Positions 40,044 through 54,599 of a stretch of 64,000 nucleotides of DNA are shown piece after piece. Positions within the stretch are counted from its first letter, which is position 1, and each line of letters starts with the position of its first letter. The notes below the pieces were generated by a model. That model saw nothing but the letters and a program-made list of their open reading frames with translations, had not been told where the DNA came from and made no database searches. Position numbers and translations under genes: made by a program. Location of the stretch: NCBI RefSeq assembly GCF_900100495.1, contig NZ_FNCT01000007.1, positions 248,001 to 312,000 of the forward strand. The letters are read 5' to 3'. Origin of the DNA: Pseudomonas benzenivorans (GTDB lineage Bacteria; Pseudomonadota; Gammaproteobacteria; Pseudomonadales; Pseudomonadaceae).

Positions 40044-41171
40044 ATGGCTAAGCGTGACTATTACGAGGTGCTGGGGGTCGAGCGCGGCGCCAGCGAGGCG
40101 GAGCTGAAGAAAGCCTACCGGCGCCTGGCGATGAAGCATCACCCGGACCGTAATCCGGACGATAAGGCATCGGAAGACAAGTTCAAGGAGGCCAACGAGG
40201 CCTACGAAGTGCTGTCGGATGCCGGCAAGCGCGCAGCCTACGATCAGTACGGGCATGCCGGTGTCGATCCGAGCATGGGGGGCGCTGCCGGTGCCGGGTT
40301 CGGTGGGGCGAACTTCTCCGATATCTTCGGCGATGTGTTCAGCGACTTCTTCGGCGGTGGCCGTGGCGGCTCGCGTGGCGGCGCCCAGCGCGGCAGCGAC
40401 CTGCGCTACACCCTGGAGCTGGATCTGGAAGAGGCGGTGCGCGGCGCCACCGTGACCATCCGCGTGCCGACCCTGGTCAACTGCAAGGTGTGCGAGGGCT
40501 CCGGGGCGAAGAAGGGCACCAGCCCAGTGACCTGTACCACCTGTGGCGGTATCGGTCAGGTGCGCATGCAGCAGGGCTTTTTCTCGGTGCAGCAGACCTG
40601 CCCGCGCTGCCACGGCAGCGGCAAGATGATCACCGACCCCTGCGGTTCCTGCCACGGCCATGGCCGGGTGGAGGAGCACAAGACCCTGTCGGTCAAGGTG
40701 CCGGCCGGCGTCGATACCGGTGACCGTATCCGCCTGTCCGGTGAGGGCGAGGCGGGTGCCATGGGTGGTCCGGCTGGCGACCTGTACGTGGTGGTCAATG
40801 TGCGCGAGCATGCGATCTTCCAGCGCGACGGCAAGCACCTGTACTGCGAGGTGCCGATCAGCTTCGCCGATGCGGCGCTGGGTGGCGAGCTGGAAGTGCC
40901 GACCCTGGATGGCCGGGTCAAGCTGAGGATTCCGGAGGGCACCCAGACCGGCAAGCTGTTCCGCCTGCGTGGCAAGGGTGTGGCACCGGTGCGCGGCGGC
41001 GGTGCCGGTGACCTGATGTGCCGGGTGGCGGTGGAAACCCCGGTCAACCTCAGCCGGCGCCAGCGCGAACTGCTCGACGAGTTCCGTCAGACCCTGGAGG
41101 GCGACAGTTCGCATTCGCCGAAGGCCAGCGGCTGGTTCGAGGGTGTGAAGCGCTTCTTCGGCGATTTGTAA
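40044..41171 (+). CDS. dnaJ: Chaperone DnaJ (Hsp40)
   Basis: 375 residues. The J domain (1-70) has the HPD tripeptide in [12 protein letters not shown] Gly/Phe-rich stretch follows (about 75-115). Four zinc-finger repeats CxxCxGxG lie near 145-210 ([32 protein letters not shown]), followed by the two beta-sandwich peptide-binding domains. It delivers substrates to DnaK and stimulates ATP hydrolysis. It lies 127 bp after dnaK, with a REP hairpin in the gap. Confidence 0.98.
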   Translation: MAKRDYYEVLGVERGASEAELKKAYRRLAMKHHPDRNPDDKASEDKFKEANEAYEVLSDAGKRAAYDQYGHAGVDPSMGGAAGAGFGGANFSDIFGDVFSDFFGGGRGGSRGGAQRGSDLRYTLELDLEEAVRGATVTIRVPTLVNCKVCEGSGAKKGTSPVTCTTCGGIGQVRMQQGFFSVQQTCPRCHGSGKMITDPCGSCHGHGRVEEHKTLSVKVPAGVDTGDRIRLSGEGEAGAMGGPAGDLYVVVNVREHAIFQRDGKHLYCEVPISFADAALGGELEVPTLDGRVKLRIPEGTQTGKLFRLRGKGVAPVRGGGAGDLMCRVAVETPVNLSRRQRELLDEFRQTLEGDSSHSPKASGWFEGVKRFFGDL

Positions 41172-41182
41172 GTAATCAGCGG

Positions 41183-42056
<874 letters not shown>

Positions 42057-42141
42057 CCGCTTTGTCCGAAAAAGGAGGCGTGGCTGAGGGTCGATCGCAT
42101 CTGGCGGTGGACCAAAAGGGCACTTTCCTGTAGGCTTCCCG

Positions 42142-42161
42142 CTTTAGTGTGTCCACTAAAG
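42142..42161. promoter_or_regulatory. First hairpin of the carA leader
   Basis: CTTTAGTG and CACTAAAG form a perfect 8-bp stem around TGTC. It lies 9 bp before the leader ORF and 23 bp before the terminator stem. It could be a pause or anti-terminator structure, or a dyad operator. Confidence 0.6.
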
Positions 42162-42170
42162 TTACGCAGA

Positions 42171-42272
42171 ATGAATCAGATAAGAAAGCGGGGTGACGGT
42201 CGATACGTCATCCCGCTTTTTTACAATCTGCGTTTGCTTCAAGCTTTGATCTTCGGAGGTTTTCTTGAGTAA
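42171..42272 (+). CDS. Possible carA leader peptide
   Basis: A 33-codon ORF ([20 protein letters not shown], then 13 more residues) starts upstream of, and reads straight through, the terminator at 42185-42222. Its TAA (42270-42272) lies just inside the TTG start of carA (42265), in another frame. It has four Arg codons (5, 7, 11 and 21), three of them before or within the first stem arm. Arginine is an end product of the pathway, so ribosome-controlled attenuation is a reasonable guess. The ribosome site is weak, and translation is unproved. Confidence 0.5.
   Translation: MNQIRKRGDGRYVIPLFYNLRLLQALIFGGFLE
42185..42222 (+). terminator. Terminator / attenuator upstream of carA
   Basis: A 14-bp stem (AAAGCGGGGTGACG with CGTCATCCCGCTTT, one G-T wobble) around a 7-base loop is followed by a run of Ts. 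It ends 43 bp before carA, which leaves little room for a downstream promoter, so attenuation of carAB is likely, as well as ending dapB messages. Confidence 0.85.
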
Positions 42273-43413
42273 GCCAGCCCTAAAACCTGCCATCCTGGCC
42301 CTTGCTGATGGCAGCATTTTTCGCGGCGAGGCCATCGGTGCCGATGGCCAGACTATTGGAGAGGTGGTTTTCAACACCGCCATGACCGGCTATCAGGAAA
42401 TCCTCACCGATCCTTCCTATGCCCAACAAATCGTTACCCTGACCTATCCGCATATCGGCAATACCGGTACCACGCCGGAAGATGCCGAGTCCAATCGCGT
42501 CTGGGCCGCTGGCCTGATCATTCGCGACTTGCCGCTGATTGCCAGCAACTGGCGCAGCAAGCAGTCGCTGCCGGATTATCTGAAAGAGAACGGTACCGTG
42601 GCCATCGCCGGCATCGATACCCGTCGCCTGACCCGCATCCTGCGCGAGAAGGGTTCGCAGAACGGTTGCATCCTGGTCGGTGACGACGCCAGCGAAGAGA
42701 AGGCGCTGAAATTGGCGCGCAGCTTCCCCGGCCTAAAAGGCATGGATCTGGCCAAGGTGGTCAGCTGCAGCGAGCGTTACGAGTGGCGTTCCAGCGTGTG
42801 GAACCTGAAAGACGACAGCCACCCGGAAGTCCCGGCCAGCGAGTTGCCTTATCACGTGGTGGCTTACGACTACGGGGTCAAGCTGAACATCCTGCGCATG
42901 CTGGTCGCCCGTGGTTGCCGGCTGACCGTGGTGCCGGCGCAGACCCCGGCCAGCGAAGTGCTGGCGCTGAATCCGGACGGCGTGTTCCTATCCAACGGCC
43001 CGGGCGATCCCGAGCCGTGCGACTATGCGATCCAGGCGATCAAGGACGTGCTGCAGACCGATATCCCGGTATTCGGCATCTGCCTCGGCCACCAGCTGCT
43101 GGCCCTGGCCTCCGGCGCCAGGACCGTGAAGATGGGCACCGGCCACCACGGCGCCAACCACCCGGTGCAGGACCTGGATTCCGGGGTGGTGATGATCACT
43201 AGTCAGAACCACGGTTTCGCCGTGGATGAAAACAGTCTGCCGAGCAATGTCCGGGCGATTCACAAGTCGCTGTTCGACGGCACCCTGCAGGGTATCGAGC
43301 GTACCGACAAGGAAGCCTTCAGCTTCCAGGGACACCCGGAGGCCAGCCCCGGCCCGCACGACGTCGCGCCGTTGTTCGACCGCTTCATCGAAGCCATGGC
43401 CAAGCGCCGCTAA
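42265..43413 (+). CDS. carA: Carbamoyl-phosphate synthase small (glutaminase) subunit
   Basis: 382 residues with a TTG start, supported by GGAGG at 42255-42259; there is no in-frame ATG nearby. The N-terminal domain ([36 protein letters not shown]) is followed by a class I glutamine amidotransferase domain, with the nucleophile Cys in [15 protein letters not shown] near 272 and the His/Glu pair in [12 protein letters not shown]. It feeds ammonia to CarB for arginine and pyrimidine synthesis. A leader with two hairpins and an ORF lies upstream. Confidence 0.97.
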   Translation: MSKPALKPAILALADGSIFRGEAIGADGQTIGEVVFNTAMTGYQEILTDPSYAQQIVTLTYPHIGNTGTTPEDAESNRVWAAGLIIRDLPLIASNWRSKQSLPDYLKENGTVAIAGIDTRRLTRILREKGSQNGCILVGDDASEEKALKLARSFPGLKGMDLAKVVSCSERYEWRSSVWNLKDDSHPEVPASELPYHVVAYDYGVKLNILRMLVARGCRLTVVPAQTPASEVLALNPDGVFLSNGPGDPEPCDYAIQAIKDVLQTDIPVFGICLGHQLLALASGARTVKMGTGHHGANHPVQDLDSGVVMITSQNHGFAVDENSLPSNVRAIHKSLFDGTLQGIERTDKEAFSFQGHPEASPGPHDVAPLFDRFIEAMAKRR

Positions 43414-43448
43414 GCCTGCCGACTGACCCAAGGATTCGAGTAAGAAAC

Positions 43449-46666
<3,218 letters not shown>

Positions 46667-46670
<4 letters not shown>

Positions 46671-47143
46671 CTAAATACCCCATGACCGTCCAGGGCGCGC
46701 GCGCCCTGGAAGAAGAGCTGGCGCACCTGACCAAGGTGGTGCGGCCGAAACTCAGTCAGGACATCGGCACCGCGCGTGAGCTGGGTGATCTGAAGGAAAA
46801 CGCCGAATATCACGCCGCCCGCGAACAGCAGGGCATGGTCGAGGCGCGTATCCGCGATATCGAAGGTCGCCTGCAGAATGCGGTGATCATCGATGTCACC
46901 ACCATCCCGCACTCCGGCAAGGTGATCTTCGGCACGACGGTGGAGATTGCCAACGTCGAAACCGACGAAAGCGTGACCTATCAGATCGTTGGGGAAGACG
47001 AAGCGGACATCAAGTTGAGCAAGATCTCGGTCGGCTCGCCTATCGCCCGTGCCCTGGTCGGCAAGGAAGAGGGCGACGTGGTGGCGGTGAAGACCCCGAG
47101 CGGCCTGGTCGAGTACGAGATTGTCGAAGTCCGCCATCTCTAG
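46667..47143 (+). CDS. greA: Transcription elongation factor GreA
   Basis: 158 residues, the usual length. An N-terminal antiparallel coiled coil (residues 8-75) carries the acidic tip [17 protein letters not shown] that reaches into the RNA polymerase secondary channel. A C-terminal FKBP-like domain has [20 protein letters not shown] and [14 protein letters not shown]. It rescues backtracked polymerase by stimulating RNA cleavage. The start overlaps the carB stop, so it is co-translated with carB. Confidence 0.97.
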
Positions 47144-47561
47144 GCCTTATGCGCTCAACGCCGGTGCGATCAGTTGGCTGCTGGTCCAGACGTTCTGGGT
47201 CGGCGGCCTCTGGTTGCTGCACTTCGTGGTATTGCCGGCCTTGAGCAAACTGGGTCTGGCGCCCTTGTTGCTCGAGGAAATCGCCGCTGTGCTGGGTTCG
47301 CTGCTGGTCGGATTGACGGCCTTTTGCGCGGCGTTGCAGGTGCTGGTCTTGGTTCGCGCCGAGCGCTGGGCGAGCCTTTGGCGGGATATGCGCGGGCAGT
47401 TGCTACTCACCGTATTACTCATGGCAGCCAGCTATTTCGTGGCGCGCCACTGGTGGCCGGAGGGCGAGCGTTGGTTGTTGTTCAGCTACCTGGTCCTGGC
47501 GTTCTGCGGGTTGTTGCTGGTGTTGCAGCCGGTGCCGGGTAGCCGGGCCCGGATCCGGTAG
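47121..47561 (+). CDS. Small membrane protein (DUF4149-like)
   Basis: 146 residues if the TTG at 47121, inside the end of greA, is used. The family-like part begins near the ninth codon ([27 protein letters not shown]), and no in-frame ATG lies near it, so the start is uncertain. Four membrane helices are visible (about 14-35, 48-75, 90-108 and 118-137). It resembles the DUF4149 family found after greA in many pseudomonads. Function unknown. Confidence 0.75.
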   Translation: MSKSAISRPYALNAGAISWLLVQTFWVGGLWLLHFVVLPALSKLGLAPLLLEEIAAVLGSLLVGLTAFCAALQVLVLVRAERWASLWRDMRGQLLLTVLLMAASYFVARHWWPEGERWLLFSYLVLAFCGLLLVLQPVPGSRARIR

Positions 47562-47635
47562 GCTGGCTGGGCGTGGCGACACCCGGCGGCTGGTGGTGCC
47601 GGGTGCAGTCGGAAGAAAAAGCGGCGCTACCCGGT

Positions 47636-47947
47636 CTACGCCTGGTGGCGGTGGATGTTCGACAGGTTTTTATTCGGCTTGGGGTTCTTGCGGTAGATCA
47701 GCGCCATCTTGCCGATGACCTGTACCAGTTCGCCTTTGCCGGCCTTGCACAGTTCGTCGATCGCGGCCAGGCGGTCCTCGCGTTCGACGATGCGCAGCTG
47801 CACCTTGATCAACTCGTGATCGCTGAGTGCGCGCTCCAGTTCGGCCAGCACGCCCTCGGTCAAGCCATTGTCCGCCACGATCAATACCGGTTTCAGGTGG
47901 TGGCCGATAGATTTGAATTGTTTCTTCTGCTCTTGAGTGAGCGGCAT
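47636..47947 (-). CDS. yhbY: YhbY-family ribosome-associated RNA-binding protein
   Basis: 103 residues with a CRM domain: LTQEQKKQFKSIGHHLKPVLIVADNGLTEGV and the GxxG loop region KAGKGELVQVIGKMALIYRK. YhbY binds pre-50S particles in E. coli. It is divergent from rlmE and convergent with the DUF4149-like gene; a stem CACCCGGC / GCCGGGTG (47580-47605) without a T run lies in the convergent gap. Confidence 0.95.
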   Translation of the reverse strand: MPLTQEQKKQFKSIGHHLKPVLIVADNGLTEGVLAELERALSDHELIKVQLRIVEREDRLAAIDELCKAGKGELVQVIGKMALIYRKNPKPNKNLSNIHRHQA

Positions 47948-48049
47948 AATCTGACCCCTGCGTCTGATCTGGTAAAAATCGGCGGCTAGTTTACCCGAGC
48001 GACTTCGGGCCCGCCCAGTTATTCACGACCCGCAATTCCGAGGTGCCGC

Positions 48050-48673
48050 GTGGCCCGTTCCAAAACCAGCCAGCGTTGGCTGAAAGAACATTTCGACGAC
48101 CCTTACGTCAAAATGGCGCAGAAGGACGGTTATCGTTCGCGCGCCAGTTACAAGCTGCTGGAGATTCAGGAAAAGGATCGCATCCTGCGGCCGGGCATGA
48201 CGGTGGTCGACCTGGGAGCGGCGCCGGGCGGTTGGTCGCAGGTCACCAGTCGGGTGATCGGCGACAGGGGCACGCTGATCGCCTCGGACATCCTCGAGAT
48301 GGACAGCATCCCCGATGTCACCTTCATCCAGGGCGATTTTACCGACGACGCGGTGTTCGCGCAGATCCTCGAGGCGATCGGCGACAATCCGGTAGACCTT
48401 GTGATTTCCGATATGGCCCCCAATATGAGTGGAGTAAGGGCTGCCGATCAACCGCGCGCCATGTATCTGTGCGAATTGGCGCTGGATTTGGCCAGGCGGG
48501 TGTTGCGTCCGGGCGGCGATTTCCTGATCAAGATTTTCCAGGGTGAAGGGTTCGACCCTTACCACAAGCAGGTGCGCGAGATGTTCGACAAGGTGCAGAT
48601 GCGCAAGCCGCTGTCGTCGCGTGACCGTTCGCGCGAGCAGTACCTGCTGGCGCGGGGGTTTCGCGGCGCCTGA
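48050..48673 (+). CDS. rlmE: 23S rRNA (uridine-2'-O-)-methyltransferase RlmE (FtsJ)
   Basis: 207 residues with a GTG start. The SAM loop [14 protein letters not shown] lies near 54-67, and the K-D-K-E tetrad falls at about Lys35, Asp121 (VISDMAPN), Lys161 (FLIKIFQ) and Glu196. It methylates the 2'-O of U2552 in the ribosomal A loop. It is a long-standing neighbour of ftsH. The 188-bp gap to ftsH holds a 13-bp stem (48691-48722) without a T run. Confidence 0.97.
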   Translation: MARSKTSQRWLKEHFDDPYVKMAQKDGYRSRASYKLLEIQEKDRILRPGMTVVDLGAAPGGWSQVTSRVIGDRGTLIASDILEMDSIPDVTFIQGDFTDDAVFAQILEAIGDNPVDLVISDMAPNMSGVRAADQPRAMYLCELALDLARRVLRPGGDFLIKIFQGEGFDPYHKQVREMFDKVQMRKPLSSRDRSREQYLLARGFRGA

Positions 48674-48861
48674 GGGGCTGCAACCAAGGGCGTGCTTGTC
48701 AGTCCAGTAACTGGCAAGCACGGTAGCGTGGTCGGCACCTAATAAAGGGTTACAGACGGCGTCTGCCAGGTGCGGGCGTTGTGTAGTAAGTTAGAGCGGT
48801 ACATAACTGGTCGTCATGCGAAGCGCGCTTCGGCACGGGGCCTGCTTCAGAGGGTAGCTAA

Positions 48862-50781
48862 TTGAACGACATGGCAAAGAATCTGATCCTGTGGCTGATC
48901 ATCGCCGCCGTCCTGGTGACGGTGATGAACAATTTCTCCAGCCCGAGCGAGTCCAACAAGCTCAATTACTCGGAGTTCATCCAGCAGGTGCAGGACGGCA
49001 GGGTTCAGCGGGTGACCGTCGATGGTTTCATCATCAATGGCGTGCGTGCCGATGGTTCGTCCTTCGAGACCGTGCGGCCGGCCATTCAGGATAATGGCCT
49101 GATCAAGGATCTGATGGACAACAACGTGCAGATCGTTGGCAAGCAGCCGGAGCAGCAGAGCATCTGGACCCAGCTGCTGGTGGCCAGTTTCCCGATTCTG
49201 GTGATCATCGCGGTGTTCATGTTCTTCATGCGCCAGATGCAGGGCGGTGGTGGCGGCAAGGGCGGGCCGATGAGCTTCGGCAAGAGCAAGGCGCGTCTGC
49301 TTTCCGAGGATCAGGTCAAGACCACCTTCGCCGACGTCGCCGGCTGCGACGAGGCCAAGGAGGAGGTCAGCGAGCTGGTCGAGTTCCTTCGCGATCCGGG
49401 CAAGTTCCAGCGCCTCGGTGGGCGTATTCCGCGCGGCGTGCTGATGGTCGGCTCGCCCGGTACCGGCAAGACTCTGCTGGCCAAGGCGGTTGCCGGTGAG
49501 GCCAAGGTGCCGTTCTTCACCATTTCCGGCTCCGATTTCGTGGAAATGTTCGTCGGTGTCGGCGCCTCCCGCGTGCGCGACATGTTCGAACAGGCGAAAA
49601 AACATGCGCCGTGCATCATCTTCATCGACGAAATCGATGCGGTCGGCCGCCATCGTGGCGCCGGCATGGGCGGTGGTCACGATGAGCGCGAGCAGACCCT
49701 CAACCAGTTGCTGGTGGAGATGGATGGCTTCGAGATGAACGATGGCGTCATCGTCATCGCCGCCACCAACCGTCCGGATGTGCTCGACCCGGCGTTGTTG
49801 CGTCCAGGTCGCTTCGACCGTCAGGTGGTGGTCGGGTTACCGGATATTCGCGGTCGCGAGCAAATCCTCAACGTACACATGCGCAAGGTGCCGATGGGCG
49901 AGGACGTCAATCCGGCAGTGATCGCCCGTGGTACGCCGGGCTTCTCCGGAGCCGATCTGGCCAACCTGGTCAACGAAGCCTCGCTGTTCGCGGCGCGGGC
50001 CGGCAAGCGCCTGGTCGAGATGAAGGAGTTCGAGCTGGCCAAGGACAAGATCATGATGGGCGCCGAGCGCAAAACCATGGTCATGTCGGACAAGGAGAAG
50101 CTCAATACCGCCTTCCACGAGGCCGGCCATGCCATTGTCGGGCGCTTGGTGCCCGAGCATGACCCGGTCTACAAGGTGTCGATCATTCCGCGCGGGCGAG
50201 CCCTGGGCGTGACCATGTTCCTGCCGGAAGAGGACCGTTACAGCCTGAGCAAGCGCGCGCTGACCAGCCAGATCTGCTCGCTGTTCGGTGGGCGTATCGC
50301 CGAGGAAATGACCCTGGGCTTCGATGGGGTCACCACTGGTGCTTCCAACGACATCATGCGCGCCACCCAGTTGGCGCGGAACATGGTGACCAAGTGGGGG
50401 TTGTCCGAGAAGCTCGGGCCGTTGATGTACGCCGAGGAAGAAGGCGAGGTGTTCCTCGGTCGCAGCATGGGCAGCCAGCACAGTAATGTCTCGGCCGATA
50501 CGGCGAAGATGATCGACCTGGAAGTGCGCAGCATCATCGATTCTTGCTACGGCACGGCGAAGCGCCTGCTGGAGGAGAACCGCGACAAGCTCGACGCCAT
50601 GGCCGAGGCGCTGATGAGGTATGAAACCATCGATGCCGACCAGATCGACGACATCATGAATGGTCGTGTGCCGCGCGAGCCGAAAGGCTGGGGTGGTGAT
50701 AACACGGGAACCCCGGCGGTGAAGGTGGATGGGGCCAATCGCCCGGAGAAACCGATCGGTGGCCCGGCAGCCGAGCATTAA
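48862..50781 (+). CDS. ftsH: ATP-dependent zinc metalloprotease FtsH
   Basis: 639 residues from the TTG at 48862, spaced well from AGAGGG at 48850-48855; the ATG at 48871 (MAKNLILWL) is the alternative. Two membrane helices (about 7-25 and 105-127) flank a periplasmic domain. The AAA module has Walker A GSPGTGKT near 195, Walker [12 protein letters not shown], and the SRH region [20 protein letters not shown]. The protease site is HEAGH near 418. Most FtsH proteins have GPPGTGKT, so the Ser is a small variation. It degrades misassembled membrane proteins and regulators such as RpoH and LpxC. Confidence 0.97.
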   Translation: MNDMAKNLILWLIIAAVLVTVMNNFSSPSESNKLNYSEFIQQVQDGRVQRVTVDGFIINGVRADGSSFETVRPAIQDNGLIKDLMDNNVQIVGKQPEQQSIWTQLLVASFPILVIIAVFMFFMRQMQGGGGGKGGPMSFGKSKARLLSEDQVKTTFADVAGCDEAKEEVSELVEFLRDPGKFQRLGGRIPRGVLMVGSPGTGKTLLAKAVAGEAKVPFFTISGSDFVEMFVGVGASRVRDMFEQAKKHAPCIIFIDEIDAVGRHRGAGMGGGHDEREQTLNQLLVEMDGFEMNDGVIVIAATNRPDVLDPALLRPGRFDRQVVVGLPDIRGREQILNVHMRKVPMGEDVNPAVIARGTPGFSGADLANLVNEASLFAARAGKRLVEMKEFELAKDKIMMGAERKTMVMSDKEKLNTAFHEAGHAIVGRLVPEHDPVYKVSIIPRGRALGVTMFLPEEDRYSLSKRALTSQICSLFGGRIAEEMTLGFDGVTTGASNDIMRATQLARNMVTKWGLSEKLGPLMYAEEEGEVFLGRSMGSQHSNVSADTAKMIDLEVRSIIDSCYGTAKRLLEENRDKLDAMAEALMRYETIDADQIDDIMNGRVPREPKGWGGDNTGTPAVKVDGANRPEKPIGGPAAEH

Positions 50782-50789
50782 GGTCTCAA

Positions 50790-51641
50790 ATGTCTGTAGC
50801 GCAAAACCCGAGCCGGCTGCTTTGTGGCAGCCGGCTTCTTGATTTGACCCGTCCGCAGGTGATGGGCATCCTCAATGTCACCCCCGATTCCTTTTCCGAC
50901 GGTGGCCGTTATAGCCGGCGCGACGCGGCGTTGCGCCATGCCGAAGCCATGCTGCTGGCGGGTGCGACGCTGATCGATGTCGGGGGCGAGTCGACGCGCC
51001 CGGGTGCCCGTGCGGTATCGCCGACCGAGGAGCTCGAGCGCGTGGCGCCGGTGGTGGAGGCTATCGCCGCCGAACTCGATGTGATCATTTCGGTGGATAC
51101 CTCGACCCCGGCGGTGATGCGCGAAGCTGCGCGGCTGGGCGCGGGGTTGATCAACGATGTGCGCTCGCTGCAGCGTGATGGTGCGCTGGATGCGGTTGCG
51201 ACCAGCGGTTTGCCGGTGTGTCTGATGCACATGCGTGGCGAGCCGACCACCATGCAGCAGAGCCCCGAGTACGCCGATGTGCTGGTCGAGGTGCGCGACT
51301 TCCTGGTCGAGCGGATGGCGGCTTGTGCGACGGCCGGTATTGCCGCCGAGCGGGTGATTCTCGATCCGGGCTTCGGCTTCGCCAAGACCCTGGAGCACAA
51401 TCTCAGTCTATTCAAGCGCCTGGAGTCGCTGCGTGAGTTGGGTCGGCCGCTGCTGGTCGGTGTCTCGCGCAAGAGCATGATTGGGCGCGTGCTGGGGCAT
51501 GAGGTGGGCGGGCGGCTGTATGGCAGTCTGGCTCTGGCAGCTCTGGCCGTAGCCAAGGGCGCGCATATCCTGCGGGTTCACGATGTGGCGGAAACGGTCG
51601 ATGTGGTGCGCATGATTGCTGCAGTCGAAGCGGCTGAATAA
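50790..51641 (+). CDS. folP: Dihydropteroate synthase
   Basis: 283 residues, a TIM barrel. The pterin and pyrophosphate sites are seen in [17 protein letters not shown] near 26-42, [32 protein letters not shown] and [11 protein letters not shown], and in GVSRKSMIG. It joins 4-aminobenzoate to the pterin in folate synthesis. It starts 8 bp after ftsH, so it is co-transcribed, as in many gammaproteobacteria. Confidence 0.97.
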   Translation: MSVAQNPSRLLCGSRLLDLTRPQVMGILNVTPDSFSDGGRYSRRDAALRHAEAMLLAGATLIDVGGESTRPGARAVSPTEELERVAPVVEAIAAELDVIISVDTSTPAVMREAARLGAGLINDVRSLQRDGALDAVATSGLPVCLMHMRGEPTTMQQSPEYADVLVEVRDFLVERMAACATAGIAAERVILDPGFGFAKTLEHNLSLFKRLESLRELGRPLLVGVSRKSMIGRVLGHEVGGRLYGSLALAALAVAKGAHILRVHDVAETVDVVRMIAAVEAAE

Positions 51642-51661
51642 GTAAAAAGGAAGTGTGGGTT

Positions 51662-52999
51662 ATGGGCAGAAAATACTTTGGTACCGACGGTATTCGTGGG
51701 CGGGTCGGTGAGTTTCCGATCACTCCAGATTTCATGCTCAAGCTGGGCTGGGCCGCCGGCATGGCATTTCGCAAGCAGGGCAAGTGCCGCATCCTGATCG
51801 GCAAGGACACGCGGATTTCCGGTTACATGTTCGAGTCGGCCCTGGAGGCCGGCCTGGCTGCCGCCGGGGCTGATGTGCAGTTGCTCGGGCCCATGCCGAC
51901 CCCGGCCATCGCCTACCTGACCCGCACCTTCCAGGCCGATGCCGGGATCGTCATTAGCGCCTCGCACAATCCCCACGACGACAACGGCATCAAGTTCTTC
52001 TCCAGCCAGGGCACCAAGTTGCCGGATGAGGTGGAGCTGATGATCGAGGAGTTGCTCGATCAGCCGATGACCGTGGTCGAGTCGGGGCAATTGGGCAAGG
52101 CTTCGCGCATCAATGATGCGTCGGGGCGCTATATCGAGTTCTGCAAGAGCAGCGTGCCGACCAGCACCAGCTTTGCGGGCCTGAAGATGGTGGTCGATTG
52201 TGCGCATGGTGCCGCCTACAAGGTGGCGCCTAGCGTGTTTCGCGAGTTGGGGGCGCAGGTGTCGGCGCTCTCGGCGCAGCCGAATGGGTTGAATATCAAC
52301 GATGCCTGCGGTTCTACGCATATCGAAGCTTTGCGGGCCGAGGTGGTGGCGCAACAGGCGGACCTGGGGATTGCCTTCGATGGCGACGCCGATCGCGTGC
52401 TGATGGTCGATCACACCGGCGCCCTGGTCGATGGCGATGAGTTGCTGTTTATCATCGCCCGCGACCTGCAGGAGCGGGGCAAGTTGCAGGGCGGTGTGGT
52501 CGGCACGCTGATGAGCAATCTCGGTCTGGAGTTGGCGCTGGCTGATTTGGGTATTCCTTTCGTGCGGGCCAAGGTCGGAGATCGTTACGTGATAGCCGAG
52601 CTGTTGGCGCGCAACTGGCAGCTCGGCGGGGAGAATTCCGGGCACTTGGTGTGTTTCCAGCACACCACCACCGGGGATGCGATCATCGCTGCGCTGCAGG
52701 TGTTGCTGGCGCTCAAGCGTCGCGGGCAGAACCTGGCCGAAACGCGTCAGGGCATGCGCAAGTGTCCGCAGGTGTTGGTGAACGTGCGCTTCGCCGGTGG
52801 CGTCGACCCGCTCGAGCATCCCGCCGTACGTGCCGCCAGCGCCCGGGTCAGCGAGCGCATGGCGGGGCGGGGGCGCGTGCTGTTGCGCAAGTCCGGAACC
52901 GAGCCGCTGGTGCGGGTGATGGTCGAGGGTGATGATGAGACTCAGGTACGCAGCTATGCCGATGAATTGGCTAAAGTTGTTGCCGAGGTCTGCGTTTGA
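51662..52999 (+). CDS. glmM: Phosphoglucosamine mutase
   Basis: 445 residues from the ATG at 51662, preceded by AAAAAGGAAG. The four phosphohexomutase domains show the opening [13 protein letters not shown], the phosphoserine loop [19 protein letters not shown] (Ser near 102), the metal loop [10 protein letters not shown] near 240 and the C-terminal phosphate loop [15 protein letters not shown]. It makes glucosamine-1-phosphate for peptidoglycan and LPS. It is 20 bp after folP. Confidence 0.97.
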   Translation: MGRKYFGTDGIRGRVGEFPITPDFMLKLGWAAGMAFRKQGKCRILIGKDTRISGYMFESALEAGLAAAGADVQLLGPMPTPAIAYLTRTFQADAGIVISASHNPHDDNGIKFFSSQGTKLPDEVELMIEELLDQPMTVVESGQLGKASRINDASGRYIEFCKSSVPTSTSFAGLKMVVDCAHGAAYKVAPSVFRELGAQVSALSAQPNGLNINDACGSTHIEALRAEVVAQQADLGIAFDGDADRVLMVDHTGALVDGDELLFIIARDLQERGKLQGGVVGTLMSNLGLELALADLGIPFVRAKVGDRYVIAELLARNWQLGGENSGHLVCFQHTTTGDAIIAALQVLLALKRRGQNLAETRQGMRKCPQVLVNVRFAGGVDPLEHPAVRAASARVSERMAGRGRVLLRKSGTEPLVRVMVEGDDETQVRSYADELAKVVAEVCV

Positions 53000-53064
53000 T
53001 TCGGCTTGCCAGTCCCGGTGCTGTTGGGTAACATCTGCGCCCTCTTTGACCCACGAGGTAATGC

Positions 53065-53820
53065 ATGCGTCGCCCTTTGGTTGCTGGTAACTGGAAAATG
53101 CACGGTACCCGCGCCAGCGTCGCAGAGCTGATCAATGGTCTTCGTCAGTTGGCTATGCCGTCTGGTGTAGAGGTCGCGGTCTTTCCGGGTTGCTTGCATA
53201 TCCGCCAGGTTGTAGAAGGTTTGACCGGTATGCGGATGGCGGTAGGTGCGCAAGATTGCGCGCTCGATCCGGCGCAAGGTGCCTTGACCGGCGAGGTGGC
53301 TGCGAGTCAGTTGCAGGATGCCGGTTGCCGTCTGGTGCTGGTGGGGCATTCCGAGCGTCGCCTGTTGCTTGGCGAATCGGATGAGTGGGTGGTGCGCAAG
53401 TTTGCCGCGGCCCAGTCCTGTTCCCTGATTCCGGTGCTGTGCGTTGGGGAGACCCTGGAGCAGCGCGAGGCGGGCAAGACCCTCGAGGTAGTGGGGCGCC
53501 AGGTGGGGAGTGTGGTCGAGGCGCTGGGTGTTGAGGTATTCGCCCGTGCTGTAGTGGCCTATGAGCCGGTTTGGGCGATTGGCACGGGCTTGACGGCGTC
53601 GCCCGAGCAAGCACAAGAGATTCATGCGGCAATTCGTGCGCAGTTGGCGGCGAAGGATGCCGAGGTGGCGCGCGGTGTGAGAATTCTATATGGCGGCAGT
53701 GTCAAGGCCGCCAACGCGGCCGAGTTGTTCGGCATGCCGGATATCGATGGGGGGCTTGTGGGTGGAGCCTCTCTGAATGCGGATGAGTTCGGTGCGATCT
53801 GTCGCGCCGCAGGAAGCTGA
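53065..53820 (+). CDS. tpiA: Triosephosphate isomerase
   Basis: 251 residues, a TIM barrel. The catalytic residues are Lys11 ([10 protein letters not shown]), His near 95 (VLVGHSERR) and Glu near 167 ([12 protein letters not shown]); the phosphate loop [16 protein letters not shown] lies near 210. It interconverts glyceraldehyde-3-phosphate and dihydroxyacetone phosphate. It is 65 bp after glmM and 4 bp before secG, in the order known from P. aeruginosa. Confidence 0.98.
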   Translation: MRRPLVAGNWKMHGTRASVAELINGLRQLAMPSGVEVAVFPGCLHIRQVVEGLTGMRMAVGAQDCALDPAQGALTGEVAASQLQDAGCRLVLVGHSERRLLLGESDEWVVRKFAAAQSCSLIPVLCVGETLEQREAGKTLEVVGRQVGSVVEALGVEVFARAVVAYEPVWAIGTGLTASPEQAQEIHAAIRAQLAAKDAEVARGVRILYGGSVKAANAAELFGMPDIDGGLVGGASLNADEFGAICRAAGS

Positions 53821-53824
53821 AGAA

Positions 53825-54208
53825 ATGCTGGAAACAGTCGTAGTGGTTTTTCATCTGCTGGGCGCGATCGGTGTGGTCGTGCTGGTTCTGTTGCAGCAGG
53901 GTAAGGGTGCCGATGCGGGGGCGTCCTTTGGTTCGGGTGCTTCTGCTACCGTTTTTGGCAGTCAAGGTTCCTCTACCTTTTTGAGTCGAGTTACTGCTAT
54001 ACTTGCAGCCGCTTTTTTCTTAACTAGCTTGGGCTTAGGCTTCTTTGCTAAAGAAAAGGCTGATGCGTTGACTCAGGCGGGTTTGCCTGATCCGGCGGCA
54101 CTGGAAGTGCAGCAGGCTGCGCCTGCCGTAGAAGATGTGCCGGTGCTCGAAGAGCAAAAGCCGGTTGATAATGCGGCTGACGTGCCTTCGGCTCCGGAGC
54201 AGCAGTAA
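53825..54208 (+). CDS. secG: Preprotein translocase subunit SecG
   Basis: 127 residues from the ATG at 53825, reached by a frame that is open earlier inside tpiA. Two membrane helices (about 4-22 and 55-75) flank the conserved [19 protein letters not shown] loop and ATVFGSQG. The C-terminal 45 residues are an Ala/Glu/Val-rich low-complexity tail, longer than in E. coli and usual in pseudomonads. It aids SecYEG protein export. Confidence 0.96.
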   Translation: MLETVVVVFHLLGAIGVVVLVLLQQGKGADAGASFGSGASATVFGSQGSSTFLSRVTAILAAAFFLTSLGLGFFAKEKADALTQAGLPDPAALEVQQAAPAVEDVPVLEEQKPVDNAADVPSAPEQQ

Positions 54209-54237
54209 GCAACGGGTAACATGTAACAAACGATTTT

Positions 54238-54323
54238 GCCGAGGTGGTGGAATTGGTAGACACGCTACCTTGAGGTGGTAGTGGCCATAGGCTGTAGGGG
54301 TTCGAGTCCCCTCCTCGGTACCA
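54238..54323 (+). tRNA. tRNA-Leu (anticodon GAG)
   Basis: 86 nt with a class II long variable arm. The acceptor stem GCCGAGG pairs with CCTCGGT, then A and an encoded CCA. The anticodon loop TTGAGGT gives GAG, reading CUC and CUU. The T arm GGTTCGAGTCC is standard. Confidence 0.97.
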
Positions 54324-54327
54324 ATTT

Positions 54328-54360
54328 ACAAGAAGGCCCGCAGCATGCGGGCCTTCTTGT
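54328..54360 (+). terminator. Terminator after tRNA-Leu
   Basis: Perfect 15-bp stem (arms ACAAGAAGGCCCGCA and TGCGGGCCTTCTTGT) around three bases, directly after the tRNA CCA. The downstream end is T-rich. Confidence 0.85.
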
Positions 54361-54420
54361 TGCTGGAGCGTCGGTTGACCCTTGTGGGGGTTCGGCCGTA
54401 TACTTCGGCCCCAGCTTTGA

Positions 54421-54497
<77 letters not shown>

Positions 54498-54507
54498 GTA
54501 GTAGCGG

Positions 54508-54530
54508 AGCCCCTTTATCAGGGGCTTTTT
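54508..54530 (+). terminator. First terminator between tRNA-fMet and rimP
   Basis: 7-bp stem AGCCCCT / AGGGGCT with a 5-base loop and a run of five Ts, 10 bp after the tRNA. Confidence 0.85.
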
Positions 54531-54577
54531 GCTAGCTGGGAGACAGATTTGCCGGCCTTTAGAGGGCGGTTCGAGGG

Positions 54578-54599
54578 ATGGGCGTTTCGCCCATTTTTT
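54578..54599 (+). terminator. Second terminator, in the rimP leader
   Basis: 7-bp stem ATGGGCG / CGCCCAT around TTT, followed by a T run. It lies 28 bp before the rimP start and in series with the first terminator, so rimP-nusA expression from the tRNA promoter needs read-through. Confidence 0.82.

Noticed and set aside
48691..48722. 13-bp stem between rlmE and ftsH as a terminator
   Set aside because: The stem is good but no T run follows on either strand, so I mention it only in the rlmE entry.
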